The notes below the pieces were generated by a model. That model saw nothing but the letters and a program-made list of their open reading frames with translations, was not told the DNA's origin and searched no databases. Position numbers and translations under genes: made by a program. From assembly GCA_013178275.1 (NCBI GenBank), contig JABLWZ010000026.1, positions 1-58,882 on the forward strand: a stretch of DNA of 58,882 nt, given 5' to 3'. Positions 16,130 through 24,452 of this stretch are shown here, piece by piece. This DNA comes from Bacillota bacterium. GTDB taxonomy: Bacteria; Bacillota; Ch66; Ch109. Position 1 is the stretch's first letter; each line of letters opens with the position of its first letter.

Positions 16130-17645
16130 CTCTTTCGCCCCCCTCAGCGTTGATATACTTGAACGGGTCTGACTCGTACCACTGGCTGGTGTACGGCAGC
16201 CGCACGTATTTGCTCAGTTTGGAGTTGTACGCCGGGTTTCTCAGCTGGCGGTGAAGGCGCCGGGCCAGTTCGTAAACCCCGCGGTAGCCGATGTAGTTCA
16301 GGCCGGTATTGTAAATGACGTGGCTGGTTATGCCGAGCTTCGAAGCGGTCATATTGCCGCCCCAGTGGCCCAAAAAAACATCGGGTTTAATCCTTTTTAA
16401 CAGGTTGGCTTCTTCGAAAGGCTGCGCATCGGCTATTCCGACGACGAAGTCCTCGCTGCTTATCGATATGAGCTTTTCGTATTCACCTTCGGCGAATTCA
16501 TCGTGGTGGAAGGAACGGACACCCACGATCTCAAACCCTAATTCCGCCATAAGCTGGGCAGTCGCCAGGGCCCTGAACTCGCCCGCGCTGATAAACACCT
16601 TTTTGCCTTTAAAAGCGGGTTTAAACTCTTCCAGGGCCAAAAGCAGCTCCCTGGTTTCGCTGTCGATCAGTTTTTCTGCCGTCTCATTTAGCTCGAAAAA
16701 GTCGGCCACGTCGCGAAGCCACCGGTTGGTGTTTTCTATACCGATCGGCATATGCCCGATGATGTAAGGCACGCCGAATTTCTCTTCGATAAATTTCAAA
16801 AAATAGTCGTCGTGCGTGGGACAGGTGCTGATTGAGAGAGACGCCTGGGTGACCCTGTACATTTCCTGGGGGTGGGAGAAGACCGGGAAAACATTGACTT
16901 CCAGGCCCAGAGAGCGCAGCAGCCGTTCCAGTTCCTGTTCATCGACCCGCCCCATGGACGAGACATTCATTAAGTTTACGGTGCGCTGCCGCCTGCGGTT
17001 TTCCTTAAACTCCAGGAACTCATCCGGCTGGAGCGGCGTCTGCTCCAGCGGCTTTTCCAGCAGGTTGCGCCCGATGGAGTGATAAACCGCGTCGTAAGCG
17101 GTAGCCCAAATCCTGGTCTTAAACCCCTCGCAGTGCACCGGCAGGATTTTAGCGCTCACTTCGGGCTGAATCTTCGCCGCCACCCCGTCTATGTCATCCC
17201 CGATGATGCCCGGAACGCAGCCCGCCACGACTATGATGGCGGCCGGCCGATAGCGGCGGTCCGCCTCCCGGATAGCTTCTATGAGCTTGGTCTCGCCTCC
17301 GTTTATCACGTCTATCTCATTGAGAGCGGTGGAAAGCCAGGTGGCGTCCTTTACCTTACCGAACCGCTGGTTGCCCCCTGAACGGACGTTGGCGTTCTGG
17401 GAGTGGGAGCACGATCCGCAGCCGATGGCGCCATGAAGCAGGACCACGCTGTCGGGTAAACTGTTTAATATAGCCATGCCGGGCAGTAAAAGGCAGATCG
17501 ACCCCTGGTTGAAACTCCTTCCTGCGTCATCGAGACGGCATCCTCTGGTCTTTTTGGCCAAACCGCAGATGGTACCGCCATAAGTTATGCTGGCGTTAAG
17601 CCGCTCCTCACGCCGGGGCGGTTCTTTCTGTTCCATGTAGCTCAT
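16122..17645 (-). CDS. Nitrogenase-like component 1, alpha (D-like) subunit
   Basis: A 507-residue NifD/NifE-superfamily protein. Cys51, Cys76 (HGAIGCGSC) and Cys142 (AGCVPGIIGDDID) reproduce the NifD P-cluster spacing (25 and 66 residues). Cys274 in SISTCPTHDDYF aligns by context with the FeMo-cofactor ligand Cys275 of NifD. The second cofactor ligand, His442 of NifD, appears replaced: the equivalent segment reads NYIGYRGVYEL. PVHCEGFKT is conserved. The subunit should therefore bind a P-cluster and a NifB-derived cofactor but with altered ligation. It is translationally coupled to the K-like subunit by overlap. These comparisons are from memory of NifD, not a computed alignment. Confidence 0.88.
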   Translation of the reverse strand: MSYMEQKEPPRREERLNASITYGGTICGLAKKTRGCRLDDAGRSFNQGSICLLLPGMAILNSLPDSVVLLHGAIGCGSCSHSQNANVRSGGNQRFGKVKDATWLSTALNEIDVINGGETKLIEAIREADRRYRPAAIIVVAGCVPGIIGDDIDGVAAKIQPEVSAKILPVHCEGFKTRIWATAYDAVYHSIGRNLLEKPLEQTPLQPDEFLEFKENRRRQRTVNLMNVSSMGRVDEQELERLLRSLGLEVNVFPVFSHPQEMYRVTQASLSISTCPTHDDYFLKFIEEKFGVPYIIGHMPIGIENTNRWLRDVADFFELNETAEKLIDSETRELLLALEEFKPAFKGKKVFISAGEFRALATAQLMAELGFEIVGVRSFHHDEFAEGEYEKLISISSEDFVVGIADAQPFEEANLLKRIKPDVFLGHWGGNMTASKLGITSHVIYNTGLNYIGYRGVYELARRLHRQLRNPAYNSKLSKYVRLPYTSQWYESDPFKYINAEGGERAE

Positions 17646-17687
17646 GATTAAAACACCTCGATCGGTTGTACCGTTATGAGATTAAGA

Positions 17688-18713
17688 TCAGTTCTGCCAG
17701 TTATGCCCGGTCTCAATCATAGCCTGGACATTTTCTATCGGCACCCGGGGCGACAGGTCGCAGCCAGGGATTAACACCAAGCGGCCTTCGGGACCCGCCT
17801 TCTCTATGCACTCTCGGGAGGCAGCGGCCACTTCTTCAGGCGTGCCGCTTAAGAGTACTCCAGCCGGGTTTACATTCCCGGCAAACGCTATCCGTGATCC
17901 GACCACCTCTTTCACCCTGGCCAGGTCAACCTTGTAATCGACGGAGAGGATATCCGTCCCGCTATCGGGGATAAGGTCCAGCCGGTTGGTGATGTTTCCG
18001 CAAATATGCAGCAGGTTTATACCCCCGGCCGCTTTAAGCCGGCTCATGAACCTTTTCAGATAGGGCAGGGCGAACTCCTCGAAGTGCTGACGGGAGATAA
18101 GGTCTCCCGACGCCGTGGGTTCAGCCACCGACAGCAGCTGTGCCCCAGCCTTGATGAATGGCTGGTAATACCTGAAACAGGCCTCCTCGGCAAACTCCAG
18201 CACAGAGTGTATGGACGCTTTGTCTTTATAGATGCTCTGCATCATCCTCTCTACCCCGTAAAACTGGCCAGCCAGGGTGAATGGGCCCCATCCGCACGCT
18301 CCGATCAGGATGCGGTCGCCCAGCTTTCGGTCGAGTTGGGATGCGGTTTCCCACACCCCCGCCACTCCAGGGTGGTCTCCCAACCGATCCAGGTCTACCC
18401 GCTCGATATCCCTCGCTTCTTTGAGCAGCGGCTCTATCACATCCATGGTGCCCTTCACCCTGAACTTGACCCTGCCCCCCAGGGCAAGAACCGGCAGGTT
18501 GTTGAATCCCGAGCCGGCCCAGACGATATCGGACTGCACCTTTTCATTGGTGTCCTCTATCAGCTCGGCCATCAGCTCTGGTTTGCCTAAAAGCGATTCC
18601 AGGGTATAACCCTTCTGGTTGAACGTCCAAGCCCCGCCGGAGAATACCGCTGCAGAAAGTCTCGGCGTTTTTTCCAGTCTTATGGTCTTCAATACGACCT
18701 CCTTGGGAAGCAT
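17688..18713 (-). CDS. MtaA-type corrinoid/uroporphyrinogen decarboxylase-family methyltransferase
   Basis: A 341-residue UroD-fold methyltransferase, clearly divergent from the copy at 13018-14040. Zinc ligands are visible: LLHICGNITN near residue 237 and Cys in LIPGCDLSPRVPIENV near 320. SVAEPTASGDLIS matches the family's substrate loop. The N-terminal third differs strongly from the other copy, consistent with a different methyl donor or acceptor. It lies between the ABC binding protein and the nitrogenase-like D subunit, separated by only 42 nt from the latter. A methylthioether or thiol substrate is inferred from context. Confidence 0.87.
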   Translation of the reverse strand: MLPKEVVLKTIRLEKTPRLSAAVFSGGAWTFNQKGYTLESLLGKPELMAELIEDTNEKVQSDIVWAGSGFNNLPVLALGGRVKFRVKGTMDVIEPLLKEARDIERVDLDRLGDHPGVAGVWETASQLDRKLGDRILIGACGWGPFTLAGQFYGVERMMQSIYKDKASIHSVLEFAEEACFRYYQPFIKAGAQLLSVAEPTASGDLISRQHFEEFALPYLKRFMSRLKAAGGINLLHICGNITNRLDLIPDSGTDILSVDYKVDLARVKEVVGSRIAFAGNVNPAGVLLSGTPEEVAAASRECIEKAGPEGRLVLIPGCDLSPRVPIENVQAMIETGHNWQN

Positions 18714-18774
18714 GTTCTTCCTAGCCCCCTCTCCAGTGTTAATCTGGAAGCCAACCTGCCGGTTCGTCGGATGC

Positions 18775-19800
18775 TTAATAGTTAACTCCCGGCTGTCTCA
18801 CAAAGGTCTTCTTGGCCAGTTCGTCCGTGTTGGTGCTGGGGTCGAGGATGCCAATCTCCTGCATCTTTTTCGCCGCGATCGCCAGGGCTTTCTCTCCTCC
18901 GTCGACGGATGGCTGATAGTTGTAGCCGGCCAGGATGTCAGCGTTTACCTTGTAGTCCCCGGGGACGTATTTATTGTCTACCGAAAGCTTGGCGGCTTCC
19001 TCCGGGTTCTTGGATACCCACTCGGCGGCCTTGAGGATCGCGCGGGTAACCGCGGCGGATTTTTCAGGGTTCTCTCTCAAGAACTTTCCATTCTGCACCA
19101 CCAGGCAGCAGTACTCGCTCTTATACGGTTCGTCCTTGGCCATATCGATAAATTTTACGGCTTTCCCCTTGTTGACGATAAGCTGGGCTACCGGGTCGGG
19201 CAGGGAGATGATGTCCACTTCTCCTTTTTCCAGCGCCAGTTCCAGTTCGGCCGCGGGGTAGGCCTTCCAGGTCACGTCGTTTTTCAGGTCCACACCGTTA
19301 TCGGCCAGCACGCGAGATACCAGGTTCATGGGCCCGCCGCCGATGCCGGTCACCCCGATGGTCTTGCCCTTGAAGTCTTTCACCGTTTTGATGTTGGAAT
19401 TGGGCGGGACCAGAACCTGGATGCAGCCGGTGTGTATGCCCGCGGTGAATTTTACGTCCAGCCCCTGCTCGATAGGCTTTATCCACTGCATCAGGACCCC
19501 GTCGGTGGCGTCGATCTTGCCGGTTGCCAGTCCCTCTTTCAGGGTATTGGCGTCACCCCTTATCAGTTCTACGTCCAGACCCTCCGCTTTAAAGAACCCC
19601 TTTTCGTAAGCAGCGAAAATCGGTACTTCGCAGACGGTCGCGAATATGCCCACCCGTATCTTTTGCGCGGCTTCACCGGCGGGAGCGGTCTGGTTTGTGG
19701 CCGCCGGTTCGGTCTTTTTGCCGCACCCGGTCAGGGAGAAGGCGGTAGTGACAATAAGGCTGACCGCAAGCAGGAAAACAAGCACCTTCTTTTTTTTCAT
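18775..19800 (-). CDS. ABC importer substrate-binding lipoprotein, NitT/TauT (SsuA/NMT1-like)
   Basis: A 341-residue exported binding protein. The signal peptide MKKKKVLVFLLAV ends at the lipobox LTGC (residue about 26). The mature part is a two-lobed periplasmic-binding fold with EVPIFAAYEKGFFKAEGLDVEL, DFKGKTIGVTGIGGGPMNL and FLRENPEKSAAVTRA, all typical of the NrtA/SsuA/TauA cluster (NMT1 domain). Its ribosome site AAGGAGG is strong. It is the third component of an importer with the adjoining ATPase and permease. Such systems import sulfonates, taurine, nitrate or thiamine precursors; the neighbourhood favours a sulfur compound. Confidence 0.88.
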   Translation of the reverse strand: MKKKKVLVFLLAVSLIVTTAFSLTGCGKKTEPAATNQTAPAGEAAQKIRVGIFATVCEVPIFAAYEKGFFKAEGLDVELIRGDANTLKEGLATGKIDATDGVLMQWIKPIEQGLDVKFTAGIHTGCIQVLVPPNSNIKTVKDFKGKTIGVTGIGGGPMNLVSRVLADNGVDLKNDVTWKAYPAAELELALEKGEVDIISLPDPVAQLIVNKGKAVKFIDMAKDEPYKSEYCCLVVQNGKFLRENPEKSAAVTRAILKAAEWVSKNPEEAAKLSVDNKYVPGDYKVNADILAGYNYQPSVDGGEKALAIAAKKMQEIGILDPSTNTDELAKKTFVRQPGVNY

Positions 19801-19832
19801 TCAGTTGGCCTCCTTTTGATAACGTTCTTGGT

Positions 19833-20630
19833 TTACAGGTAATAACCAATCTCGATTTCCTTGGCGAAATGCAGGATTTCCAAGATTCGGGTCCGCAGCC
19901 GCAGAAAGTCCGGGTGGTTGCGGCTGCGCGGATACTGGTTGTCGACCTTGATAATCTTTTGGATGCGGCCCGGACGGGGAGACATGATTACTATACGATT
20001 GCTTAGATAGACAGCCTCATCCACGTCATGGGTAACCAGTATCATCGTGGTTCCCCGTTCATTCCAGATGCGCAGCAACTCATCCTGCATCTGCATCCGG
20101 GTGAAGGCGTCCAGCGCCCCTAAAGGCTCGTCGAGCAGCAGCACCCGGGGATGATTCGCCAGGGCCCTGGCCAACGCCGCCCGCTGGGCCATCCCCCCTG
20201 AAAGTTGGTGCGGGAAGGAGTTGCCGAAACCCTCCAGCCCTACTAGCTTTATGTACTCATCTATTACCCCCTTCTGTTCTTTGATTAATCCCCTCGCTTC
20301 AAGACCCACGGCTATGTTTTTTCGTACCGTCAACCAGGGAAAAAGGGTGGGGTCCTGAAAGACCAGTCCCCTGGTGTAGTGAGGTCCCTCCACGCTCTCT
20401 CCGTCTAAAAGGATTTCTCCCCCGGTCGCGGAGTCCAAACCGGCTATCAGCCTGAGCATGGTCGACTTGCCGCAGCCGCTGGGCCCCACCACGGATACAA
20501 ACTCACCCGGCTCTATTTCCAGGTCGACCTCGGAGAGCGCCTCGAGCAAACCACCATCAGTGTCAATAAACTGCTTGCTCAGCTGTCTTATACTTATCTC
20601 GCCAAACTCGGTTTTACCAACCGCTACCAT
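19833..20630 (-). CDS. ABC importer ATPase, NitT/TauT (SsuB/TauB-like)
   Basis: A 265-residue ATPase with Walker A GPSGCGKST, Q-loop LVFQDPTLFPW, signature LSGGMAQRAALARAL, Walker B VLLLDEPLGALD and H-loop LVTHDVDEAV. The Q-loop FPW pattern and the short regulatory-domain-free C-terminus place it with SsuB/TauB. Its ATG overlaps the permease gene by 7 nt. About 40% of residues appear to match the second SsuB-like ATPase at 29544-30329 by eye, so the window has two parallel importers. Confidence 0.9.
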   Translation of the reverse strand: MVAVGKTEFGEISIRQLSKQFIDTDGGLLEALSEVDLEIEPGEFVSVVGPSGCGKSTMLRLIAGLDSATGGEILLDGESVEGPHYTRGLVFQDPTLFPWLTVRKNIAVGLEARGLIKEQKGVIDEYIKLVGLEGFGNSFPHQLSGGMAQRAALARALANHPRVLLLDEPLGALDAFTRMQMQDELLRIWNERGTTMILVTHDVDEAVYLSNRIVIMSPRPGRIQKIIKVDNQYPRSRNHPDFLRLRTRILEILHFAKEIEIGYYL

Positions 20631-21643
20631 TTGATCAGTCCCTTCTGCCAGACCAGCACCCGGTCGCGTAATTTAAAGAGCAGGGTAATCAGACCCGAGA
20701 AGATAAGCGCCATAATCAGCAGGGCGGCGTAGACCTTGGAGTACTCCGCCCACCCCTGGGCCCACTGGATATACCACCCCAATCCCGCTTTAACCCCCAG
20801 CAGCTCTCCCACCACCAGGGATACAAAGGACGTGCCCATTCCCATGAAGAGACCGACGAAGATCGTGGGCAGCGCGGCGGGGATAGCCACCTTGGTGATC
20901 AGGTAGCGGCTGTTCCCGCCGAGGGTCCGCGCCACTTCATAGTAGGACTTGTTTACGTTGGCTATCCCCGACCAGGCCATCACGGTGATGGGGAACCAGG
21001 CCGCTAAAGCGATAATAAAGACGCTGGCGGCAAAACTGGTGGGAAAGACGACCAGGGTGATAGGTATCCAGGCGGTAGACGGGATCGGGCCAATCAGTTT
21101 TAACACCGGCGTCACCCAATAGTTGAAGCGGGCGCTCCATCCCATGAAGATCCCGGTCGGGAGGCCCACCAGCAGCCCGATCAGATAACCCAATCCCAGC
21201 AGCCTCAGGGAATATACGATGCTGAGGCCCAGCATCGACCAGTCCCTGAAGAACACCGCCAGCACCCCTCCCGGGGCGGGAAAGAAAGGCATCGGCAGCA
21301 GCCCCAGCTTCGTGGTCGCCATCTCCCAGGTGATGATTCCGAGCAGCAGGGCAGAGATTAGAGGGACGCTGCCCTGGATTTTTTTTAGCAGTTCCGGCCG
21401 GCGGGTTCCTAAAATCAGCACCAGTATGTAAGCCAACGCGAGAATAATGAAAACCGGGCTCAGGTAATCGCCAAAAAAGACTGGTCGACTGTCGGGCACT
21501 AGCCGATGGATACCCAGGAAGACCGCTCCCAGTATCAATGGGGTTAACAGCTTAAAAACCCTCAATACCTGGTTGGAATTAAATCGGGATACTGCGAGCG
21601 GGGTGTCACCCGATTTTTCGATGACTCTTTCCAAGGCTGGCAC
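20624..21643 (-). CDS. ABC importer permease, NitT/TauT family with extended N-terminus
   Basis: A 339-residue permease. The transport core has about six TM helices with the EAA-like loop (YEVARTLGGNSRYLITKVAIPAALPTIFVGL) that contacts the ATPase. Compared with SsuC/TauC (about 260 residues), about 80 extra residues at the N-terminus carry two additional hydrophobic helices. The start is GTG 21643 or the TTG six bases on; both have a GAGGAG within range. It is the first gene of the unit, downstream of a promoter (21812-21841) and a structured leader with a terminator (21671-21770). Confidence 0.85.
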   Translation of the reverse strand: MPALERVIEKSGDTPLAVSRFNSNQVLRVFKLLTPLILGAVFLGIHRLVPDSRPVFFGDYLSPVFIILALAYILVLILGTRRPELLKKIQGSVPLISALLLGIITWEMATTKLGLLPMPFFPAPGGVLAVFFRDWSMLGLSIVYSLRLLGLGYLIGLLVGLPTGIFMGWSARFNYWVTPVLKLIGPIPSTAWIPITLVVFPTSFAASVFIIALAAWFPITVMAWSGIANVNKSYYEVARTLGGNSRYLITKVAIPAALPTIFVGLFMGMGTSFVSLVVGELLGVKAGLGWYIQWAQGWAEYSKVYAALLIMALIFSGLITLLFKLRDRVLVWQKGLIKW

Positions 21644-21670
21644 TTCTCCTCAACTCCTCAAAGTTCTATT

Positions 21671-21770
21671 AAAAACAAAGGCTAAAGCACTGCTCCCTCA
21701 CGGGAGCTAATAGCACTTTAGCCTCCAGTTTTCTGGTCAACCAATCTTTTTAGTTGGTAATTATTGGTCG
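21671..21770 (-). promoter_or_regulatory. Candidate leader RNA with terminator (shared motif, copy A)
   Basis: Transcribed from the promoter at 21812-21841. The RNA contains TTACCAACTAAAA (21748-21760), then TTGA, the hairpin CCAG-AAAA-CTGG (21725-21736), then AGGCTAAAG, which forms the 5' arm of a long GC-rich terminator closed by CTTTAGCCT and a T-rich tract. The same arrangement occurs before the NifB-like gene and twice before metK. This looks like transcription attenuation by a structured element. It matches no SAM, cobalamin or T-box consensus I know. Confidence 0.65.
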
Positions 21771-21811
21771 GTACTGTTGTTTAAATTATTACTATTTTAG
21801 TGTATATTAAT

Positions 21812-21841
21812 ATATTACTTTATGGATAGGCTTTGTGTCAA
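21812..21841 (-). promoter_or_regulatory. Sigma-A promoter of the nitrogenase-like/corrinoid operon
   Basis: TTGACA at 21836-21841, an 18-nt spacer, and TAATAT at 21812-21817 on the minus strand. The -35 sits within GGTATTGACACAAAGC, nearly identical to the -35 regions before the NifB-like gene and the DUF2325 gene, suggesting a common regulator. Confidence 0.65.
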
Positions 21842-21871
21842 TACCTACCATGTGAAATATTTAGGGGTATT

Positions 21872-22747
21872 TTAGATATTTGACGCCAGGCCGCGTACTT
21901 CGCCAGTCTCCAGCGCCAGCAGCTGGTCCGCCCATTTGGCGGCCCAGTCTCGTAACTCGGGTATACCGAGAGGGGATGGAACCTTCGATTCCGTGTGCTC
22001 GGCGATCTTCTCCGCCAGCCGGGTATAGACCCCGGCCTGTTCGGAATTAGGTGCCGCCTCGATGGTGGTCTTTCCCTGCAGCTCGCTCTGGGTCACGGTG
22101 ACTGATCGCGGTACGTACTCCACGATTCGGGTGCTGGTCTGCTCTACAAAGTCATCTATGATCTCCCTGGCGTAAGGGGCGTTGATGGAGTTGGCGATCA
22201 AGCCGCCCAGCAGCGCCCCGCCGGAGTTGGAGTATTTCTGGATCCCCTTAAACAGGTTGTTGGCGGCGTAGATCGCCATAAAGTCCGCGGAAGACACGGT
22301 GAACACGTGCTTCGCGATGCCCTCCCGGATGGGTACTGCAAAGCCGCCGCACACCACGTCGCCGAGCACGTCGTAGATGACCACGTCCAGCTCCAGTTCT
22401 TCGAACACCTTAAGCTGTTTCAACAGCTGCACCGCGGTTATGATGCCCCGCCCGGCGCAGCCGACACCGGGGGCCGGTCCTCCCGCCTCCACGCAGTATA
22501 CCCCGCTGAAACCCTTGAAAATGACTTCTTCGGGTTTGACCTGATTTTTTTCCCGCAGTGTATCCAGCACGGTGGGGATATAGGTTCCTCCCCGCAGGGT
22601 ATTGGTGGAATCGGCCTTGGGATCGCATCCAAACTGCATCACCTTGTATCCCGCCCGCGCCAGCGCGGCGCTGATGTTGGAGGTAGTGGTGGACTTTCCA
22701 ATTCCCCCCTTGCCATAAATCGCTATCTGCTTGATTTCCTTGGTCAA
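21872..22747 (-). CDS. Nitrogenase reductase-like (NifH-like) Fe protein
   Basis: A 291-residue homodimeric ATP-dependent electron donor. P-loop [10 protein letters not shown] is at the N-terminus; Switch I and II residues are present, and the two cluster cysteines occur in [10 protein letters not shown] and [15 protein letters not shown]. These bridge one [4Fe-4S] between two subunits. The family also serves BchL, CfbC and methylthio-alkane reductases. TTG at 22747, eight bases after AGGAG, is preferred over the GTG at 22756, whose ribosome site would overlap it. It follows NifX-like and NifB-like genes in one unit; the catalytic D/K subunits are in the adjacent unit. Confidence 0.92.
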   Translation of the reverse strand: MTKEIKQIAIYGKGGIGKSTTTSNISAALARAGYKVMQFGCDPKADSTNTLRGGTYIPTVLDTLREKNQVKPEEVIFKGFSGVYCVEAGGPAPGVGCAGRGIITAVQLLKQLKVFEELELDVVIYDVLGDVVCGGFAVPIREGIAKHVFTVSSADFMAIYAANNLFKGIQKYSNSGGALLGGLIANSINAPYAREIIDDFVEQTSTRIVEYVPRSVTVTQSELQGKTTIEAAPNSEQAGVYTRLAEKIAEHTESKVPSPLGIPELRDWAAKWADQLLALETGEVRGLASNI

Positions 22748-22758
22748 TTTATTCACTC

Positions 22759-23106
22759 CTAATCATCTTGTTGTTTTAATTCACCGGTTATAATCAGTCT
22801 CCTGAGCACCGCCTCGATATAATCGGGCGCAACATATGCCTTGATTCCGCCTGCCTCAAGTGCTCTGGCCGCGCCGGGTCCGATACGGCTGACCAGCACC
22901 GCCTGGCAGTCGGAAAGCAGCTCTACTGTATCGGACAACCGGTTTTCATGGTACTCGGGTTCCTGGCAGGGCGGGATGTTTTCCCGCAGTTCAAGGAATT
23001 CGATATTGCTCCCCTGTATCTGAAAAACCAGAAACTGTGCGGCCTGCCCGAAATGCCGGTTGATCACCTTTCCATCGCTGCTGGCAACCGCCACTTTAAT
23101 TGACAT
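22759..23106 (-). CDS. NifX/NafY-like FeMo-cofactor-binding-domain protein
   Basis: A 115-residue single-domain protein of the dinitrogenase iron-molybdenum cofactor (Nif-X/B) family. Its opening [20 protein letters not shown] is the diagnostic segment, and the His in RHFGQ is usually implicated in cofactor handling. It probably carries or delivers the NifB product to the D/K-like subunits. ATG 23106 is chosen because GGGAGGACAGC precedes it; an upstream TTG would include the ribosome site. It sits between the NifB-like and NifH-like genes, so the domain that is often fused to NifB is a separate polypeptide here. Confidence 0.87.
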   Translation of the reverse strand: MSIKVAVASSDGKVINRHFGQAAQFLVFQIQGSNIEFLELRENIPPCQEPEYHENRLSDTVELLSDCQAVLVSRIGPGAARALEAGGIKAYVAPDYIEAVLRRLIITGELKQQDD

Positions 23107-23146
23107 GCTGTCCTCCCTCAACAAATGAGTCCCCCGGGGTTAAAAG

Positions 23147-24037
23147 TTAACCGTGAGAAAAAGTCGGCACCCGCTGTTCATATAACACATCGGCTAAATC
23201 TATCTCTGCACCGGGTATTCCGCAGGCGTCCGCCCGGCACTGCCGGCAGTGCCGAAATACCGGCAGGTGTTTTTCAGCGGCCAATCGGGCGGAATTCAAT
23301 TCGTGGCACTCCGGCGGCCGGTTTCTCTCCATCTCATACTGCGGTATCAGCGGGATGATATTGATGACAGACGCTCCCACCCCCGCCACGACCCGCGCCA
23401 CCTCTTCGATGTGGCGGTCGTTGACCCCGGGTATTAATACCGTATTGATCTTGACGATCGCCCCCAACCGGGTGATTTTCTTTATCCCAGCCAGTTGGGC
23501 GGTTATCAACCAGCGGGCAGCCAATTCTCCCGTCATGTATTGCCCGTTGTAGACGATATAGGCGCAGATGTCCTGGAGCACCCTGGGGTCTACCGCGTTG
23601 ACCGTCACCGTGACCGTCTTTACCCCCGCCTCGATGACCCGCTCAGCCTTTTCTCCGAGCATCAGGCCATTGGTGCTCAAGCAGTTTATCAACCCGGGAA
23701 ACCTTTTATGCACCATCTCAAAGGTCTCCAGCGCGTGGTCGGTAGCCAGCGTATCCCCCGGACCGGCGATGCCCGCCACGGTTATCTCGGGGCACAGTTC
23801 CAGGGCGCGCTCGACTATCTCTACCGCTTTTTCCGGGATCAGCAGCGAGCGGCTGACCCCCGGCCTCTGCTCCCACTTGTTGAAACCCCGCTTGCAGAAC
23901 CGGCACTGGATGTTGCACGCCGGACTGACCGGCAGGTGGATGCGCCCGTATTTGAAATGGGCCTCGCCGTTGAAGCAGGGATGCTGCTTTACTAGGTGGC
24001 TGCATTCATTATTCGGGGGCAATAAGCGACTTCCCAT
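23147..24037 (-). CDS. NifB-like radical SAM cofactor-assembly protein
   Basis: A 296-residue radical SAM enzyme. CNIQCRFCKRGFNKW is the NifB-type cluster motif; upstream NECSHLVKQHPCF gives the precursor-cluster ligands seen in NifB, and near the C-terminus FRHCRQCRADACGIPG provides the second precursor site. TVAGIAGPGDTLA and STNGLML are SAM-binding elements. It should fuse two Fe4S4 clusters with a carbide to make an 8Fe core. There is no fused NifX domain. ATG 24037 follows GAGG with 6 nt spacing. Its leader carries the shared RNA motif and a second strong hairpin. Confidence 0.92.
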   Translation of the reverse strand: MGSRLLPPNNECSHLVKQHPCFNGEAHFKYGRIHLPVSPACNIQCRFCKRGFNKWEQRPGVSRSLLIPEKAVEIVERALELCPEITVAGIAGPGDTLATDHALETFEMVHKRFPGLINCLSTNGLMLGEKAERVIEAGVKTVTVTVNAVDPRVLQDICAYIVYNGQYMTGELAARWLITAQLAGIKKITRLGAIVKINTVLIPGVNDRHIEEVARVVAGVGASVINIIPLIPQYEMERNRPPECHELNSARLAAEKHLPVFRHCRQCRADACGIPGAEIDLADVLYEQRVPTFSHG

Positions 24038-24070
24038 CTTATACCTCGCAAAAGAAGAAAATTTGCTCCC

Positions 24071-24094
24071 GGCCCCGGGCTTTCTGCCGGGGCC
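24071..24094 (-). promoter_or_regulatory. Strong GC hairpin just upstream of the NifB-like gene
   Basis: GGCCCCGG and CCGGGGCC form an 8-bp stem with an 8-nt loop, ending about 34 nt before the ATG. No T-run follows directly (CGGGAGCAAATTTTC), so it may be a second weak terminator, an RNA-stabilising stem or a translation control element. Confidence 0.5.
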
Positions 24095-24105
24095 TGCTTG
24101 AATAA

Positions 24106-24210
24106 AGAAAAAGGCCGGGGGAACCTCCAGGTTCCTTCTCCAGCCTCCAGTTTTCCAGTCAGCTATGGCGTCAATTATTTTTTAAATTTCGATATTTTAG
24201 TTGGTAATTT
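24106..24210 (-). promoter_or_regulatory. Candidate leader RNA with terminator (shared motif, copy B)
   Basis: The RNA reads TTACCAACTAAAA (about 24195-24207), later CTGACTGGAAAACTGGAGGCT. The small hairpin is CTGG-AAAA-CTGG (24147-24158, two G-U pairs), and AGGCTGG starts a terminator (24111-24146) closed by CCGGCCT and followed by TTTTTC. The order and spacing equal copy A before the ABC permease. The hairpin arms differ from copy A but remain able to pair. Confidence 0.65.
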
Positions 24211-24240
24211 ATTTCCTAGTTTCTTGGTCTTATATTATAT

Positions 24241-24268
24241 ACTATAGTTTCAATATGTTTTATGTCAA
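24241..24268 (-). promoter_or_regulatory. Sigma-A promoter of the nifB/X/H-like unit
   Basis: TTGACA (24263-24268), 16-nt spacer, TATAGT (24241-24246) on the minus strand, within GGTATTGACATAAAAC. The 16-base -35 region is shared with the promoters at 21812-21841 and 40402-40429. Confidence 0.65.
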
Positions 24269-24364
24269 TACCCGGGTAAAAATTTTACCCGCTTACCCGC
24301 TCATCCAGTCCCCACCACCACTATATTAAAACGCCTGAAAACACACGATAATCCTCGACAAAAC

Positions 24365-24452
24365 AGTCATTCCTTATTGACAGCTTAGTTTCTATAATCA
24401 TAGTATTGTATGGTTGAATTTTGGAAAATTGAAATAATCGATTGTGTTTCGC
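24365..24452 (+). repeat. Copy of the metY promoter/leader region
   Basis: About 85 bp here matches 40565-40653: both contain TTCCTTATTGACAGCTT, then TATGGTTGAATTTTGGAAAATT and CGATTGTGT. Here the -10 region is altered (TAGTAT, 18-nt spacer) and the downstream partner strand and terminator of the metY leader are missing. The 498-bp gap 24038-24535 otherwise holds the leader and promoter of the NifB-like gene; no gene is convincing in it. This copy points toward the 3' end of metA on the opposite strand. Confidence 0.6.

Noticed and set aside
14996..18590. Several 100-190 codon frames on the plus strand opposite the nitrogenase-like and methyltransferase genes
   Set aside because: All are shadows of genes with intact family motifs on the minus strand, and their compositions are biased in Arg, Pro and Gln as expected for antisense frames.
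18619..19842. A 407-codon open frame on the plus strand opposite the substrate-binding protein
   Set aside because: It is antisense to a clearly recognisable lipoprotein gene, has no ribosome site and no family resemblance. GC-rich codons often leave the opposite strand open.
21671..21770. Cobalamin riboswitch before the corrinoid operon
   Set aside because: No B12-box or conserved cobalamin core was found in this leader; the structure is the shared hairpin plus terminator.
14789..24037. Standard Mo-nitrogenase for N2 fixation
   Set aside because: NifEN, NifV, NifS/U and molybdate transport are missing, the expected His ligand is replaced, and corrinoid methyl-transfer genes interrupt the set.
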